Below, piece by piece: positions 4,201 to 5,274 of a stretch of DNA of 5,274 nucleotides. Source of the stretch: Deltaproteobacteria bacterium (GTDB lineage Bacteria; Desulfobacterota; Desulfarculia; Adiutricales; Adiutricaceae). Location: assembly GCA_031267005.1 (NCBI GenBank), contig JAIRZX010000100.1, positions 1 through 5,274 on the forward strand, in the 5' to 3' direction. Under the pieces are notes generated by a model that was given only the letters and a program-made list of their open reading frames with translations, searched no databases and was not told where the DNA came from. Position numbers and translations under genes: made by a program. Within the stretch, counting starts at the first letter, position 1. Every line of letters starts with the position of its first letter.

Positions 4201-5274
4201 CTAGTCATCATCATCGTCATCGTCGTCCTCCTCCTCCTCATCCTCCACCTCCTCCTCCTCCTCCTCCTCCTCCTCAGCCTCAGCCTCAGCCTCAGCCTCG
4301 TCCTGGTAAGCCGGAGCCGCAGGATCGTCCTCAGCCGCCGCCTGAGAAGCCGGAGCCGGAGGCTCTTCCCCGACCGCCTCCGCCTGCGGGGCAGAAGAAG
4401 CGGGGTGATCGTCGTCAGTAGATGGTTCAGCCTCCGTCGTCGGCAGCACATCCTTAATCTGCTCGAACACGTTTTTGGCCTGTTTCAGTATTCGCTGCGG
4501 CGAGGGAGCAGAACCCTGCTGGGGGGCATTGCCCTGCTGAGGCTGAGAGACCTGCAGGGGGGCATAACCCTGCGGCGGCTGGTAGCCCTGTTGGGGGGCA
4601 TTGCCCTGCGGCGGCTGGAAACCCGGCTGGGGTGAATAACCCTGCTGGGGCTGGTAGCCCTGCTGGGGCGGCGGAGCCTGCGGATAGCCGCTCTGAGGCT
4701 GGCCGTAAGTCTGCGGAGCCTGCTGGTATGCCTGAGGCGACTGCTGGAAGCCCTGCTGGGCCTGCGGGTCGGGCTGAGGCTGCTGGAACCCCTGGGCCGG
4801 CTGCTGGAACCCCTGCTGGGAGGCATAGCCCTGAGGAGGCTGGAAGCCCTGTTGGGCCTGCGGGTCGGCCTGCGGCTGCTGGTAACCATGAGGCGGCTGC
4901 TGGAAGCCCGGCTGGGGGCCATAGCCCTGCGTCTGCTGGAAGCCCGGCTGGGGGCCATAGCCCTGCGGCTGCTGGAAGCCCGGCTGGGGGTCAAAGCCCT
5001 GCTGGGGGCCGTAGCCCTGCTGAGGCTGGTAGCCCTGCTGGGGGGCCTGCGGATAGCCACCCTGAGGCTGGCCGTAAGTCTGCTGTGGCTGCTGGTATGC
5101 CTGAGGCGACTGCTGGTAGCCCTGCTGGGCCTGCGGGCCGGGCTGTGGCTGCTGGAACCCCTGGGCCGGCTCCTGGAAGCCCTGCTGGGCCTGCGGGCCG
5201 GGCTGTGGCTGCTGGAACCCCTGGGCCGGCTCCTGGAAGTCCTGCTGGGCCTGCGGGCCGGGCTGAGGCTGCTG
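4201..5274 (-). CDS. Gln/Pro/Gly-rich repeat protein with acidic C-terminal tail (3' part, start outside window)
   Basis: The frame is open from the right edge to TAG at 4203-4201, giving 357 residues with no start codon that is preferable to one further upstream. Residues 1-258 of this part are low complexity, made of motifs such as GFQQPQPGPQAQQGFQ, GYQPQQGYGPQ and AYQQAPQTYGQPQ. They have an aromatic every few residues and almost no charge. Residues 259-278 (PQRILKQAKNVFEQIKDVLP) form the only likely ordered element, a short amphipathic helix. An Ala/Pro/Glu linker follows, then a last block of 32 residues with 27 acidic ones (EA repeats, nine Glu, eight Asp at the end). Such a polymer-like region is expected to be disordered and might promote self-association; that is inference. 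No signal peptide can be judged. Its flanks are duplicated beside the 699-residue gene, which suggests that its missing N-terminus belongs to the same family. Function unknown. Confidence 0.85.
   Translation of the reverse strand, partial: QQPQPGPQAQQDFQEPAQGFQQPQPGPQAQQGFQEPAQGFQQPQPGPQAQQGYQQSPQAYQQPQQTYGQPQGGYPQAPQQGYQPQQGYGPQQGFDPQPGFQQPQGYGPQPGFQQTQGYGPQPGFQQPPHGYQQPQADPQAQQGFQPPQGYASQQGFQQPAQGFQQPQPDPQAQQGFQQSPQAYQQAPQTYGQPQSGYPQAPPPQQGYQPQQGYSPQPGFQPPQGNAPQQGYQPPQGYAPLQVSQPQQGNAPQQGSAPSPQRILKQAKNVFEQIKDVLPTTEAEPSTDDDHPASSAPQAEAVGEEPPAPASQAAAEDDPAAPAYQDEAEAEAEAEEEEEEEEEVEDEEEEDDDDDDDD
4204..4299 (-). repeat. Trinucleotide and hexanucleotide repeats coding for the acidic tail
   Basis: On the plus strand, GTC/ATC triplets (4204-4227, eight Asp codons) are followed by CTC runs (4228-4239 and 4249-4275, Glu) and four AGC-CTC hexamers (4276-4299, Glu-Ala). 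The units are multiples of three, so slippage would change tail length without breaking the frame. The nine identical GAG codons in a row point to replication slippage. Confidence 0.85.
4678..4800 (-). repeat. Higher-order duplication within the Gln-rich region, copy 1
   Basis: This stretch matches 5047-5169 at an offset of exactly 369 bases (123 codons). Both encode SPQAYQQ..QTYGQPQ.GYPQA followed downstream in the DNA by the Gln-Ala-Gln-Gln-Gly module. The shared DNA includes CTGCGGATAGCC and CTGGCCGTAAGTCTG. The offset shows that the region grew by in-frame segmental duplication as well as by short-unit expansion. Confidence 0.7.
5101..5274 (-). repeat. 60-bp (20-residue) tandem repeat at the right edge
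   Basis: Three units begin at 5101, 5161 and 5221. The last two are nearly identical; the third is cut by the window edge after 54 bases. The unit encodes GFQQPQPGPQAQQGFQEPAQ with small changes: Tyr for Phe and Gln-Ser for Glu-Pro in one unit, Asp for Gly in another. A related unit lies at 4741-4800. The array probably continues beyond the window. Confidence 0.85.

Noticed and set aside
4204..4299. Phase-variable on/off switch by slippage in the acidic-tail repeats
   Set aside because: The units are 3 or 6 bases, so slippage changes tail length but does not break the frame.
4116..4451. Arg/Leu-rich 111-codon frame on the minus strand
   Set aside because: It is an out-of-frame reading of the acidic-tail triplet repeats and runs through the true stop codon.
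4485..5060. 191-codon Arg/Ser-rich frame on the minus strand
   Set aside because: It is a shifted reading of the CAG/CCG-rich repeats of the Gln-rich gene, with repeated SRAT/PSRA strings that follow from the DNA repeat.
5101..5274. CRISPR array suggested by regular 60-base spacing
   Set aside because: The units are contiguous, without unique spacers, and translate into a continuous 20-residue protein repeat.

Overview
The window is very GC-rich, apart from one AT-rich patch at about 1238-1320. Codons of the two real reading frames end mostly in G or C, so this looks like chromosomal DNA of a high-GC bacterium. The sequence carries no marker that fixes the taxon. There are no rRNA or tRNA genes, no CRISPR array and no transposase gene. 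Everything that can be supported as coding lies on the minus strand, so transcription runs from right to left.

Layout in the direction of transcription. (1) 5274-4201 is the 3' part of a gene for a Gln/Pro/Gly/Tyr-Phe-rich low-complexity protein that ends in a 32-residue, almost purely acidic tail. Its start lies beyond the right edge. (2) 4200-3543 is a 658-base stretch without an intact gene. It is built from two diverged copies of one leader/trailer sequence (about 3951-4199 and 3544-3812), with a collapsed remnant between them (about 3813-3957) that resembles the tail of gene 1. (3) 3542-1443 is an intact 699-codon gene for a protein with four diverged copies of one roughly 115-130-residue domain, plus a Pro/Arg/Gln linker that contains a 36-bp tandem repeat. 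I do not recognise the family by name; the repeat pattern suggests a PH-like fold. (4) 1442-1156 is intergenic and holds an AT-rich island with a 22-bp tandem repeat and an inverted repeat around a T8 run. (5) 1155-about 800 is a decayed paralogue of the 5' end of gene 3, with two in-frame stops and a one-base frameshift. (6) About 799-165 holds no gene I can support, only a coding-like patch. (7) 164-1 looks like the promoter, 5' leader and first codons of another leftward gene that is cut by the left edge.

The main result is that the apparently empty DNA is not random. The leader of the intact gene, with its AGGTGGA ribosome-binding site, is repeated in front of both decayed copies, and the flanks of the Gln-rich gene are duplicated next to the intact gene. 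I read the window as a tandem array of one paralogous family undergoing duplication, internal deletion and decay. This predicts that the Gln-rich protein, whose N-terminus is outside the window, also begins with one of the repeated domains. No catalytic residues, signal peptide or membrane segment is evident in either protein, so no biochemical function is assigned.
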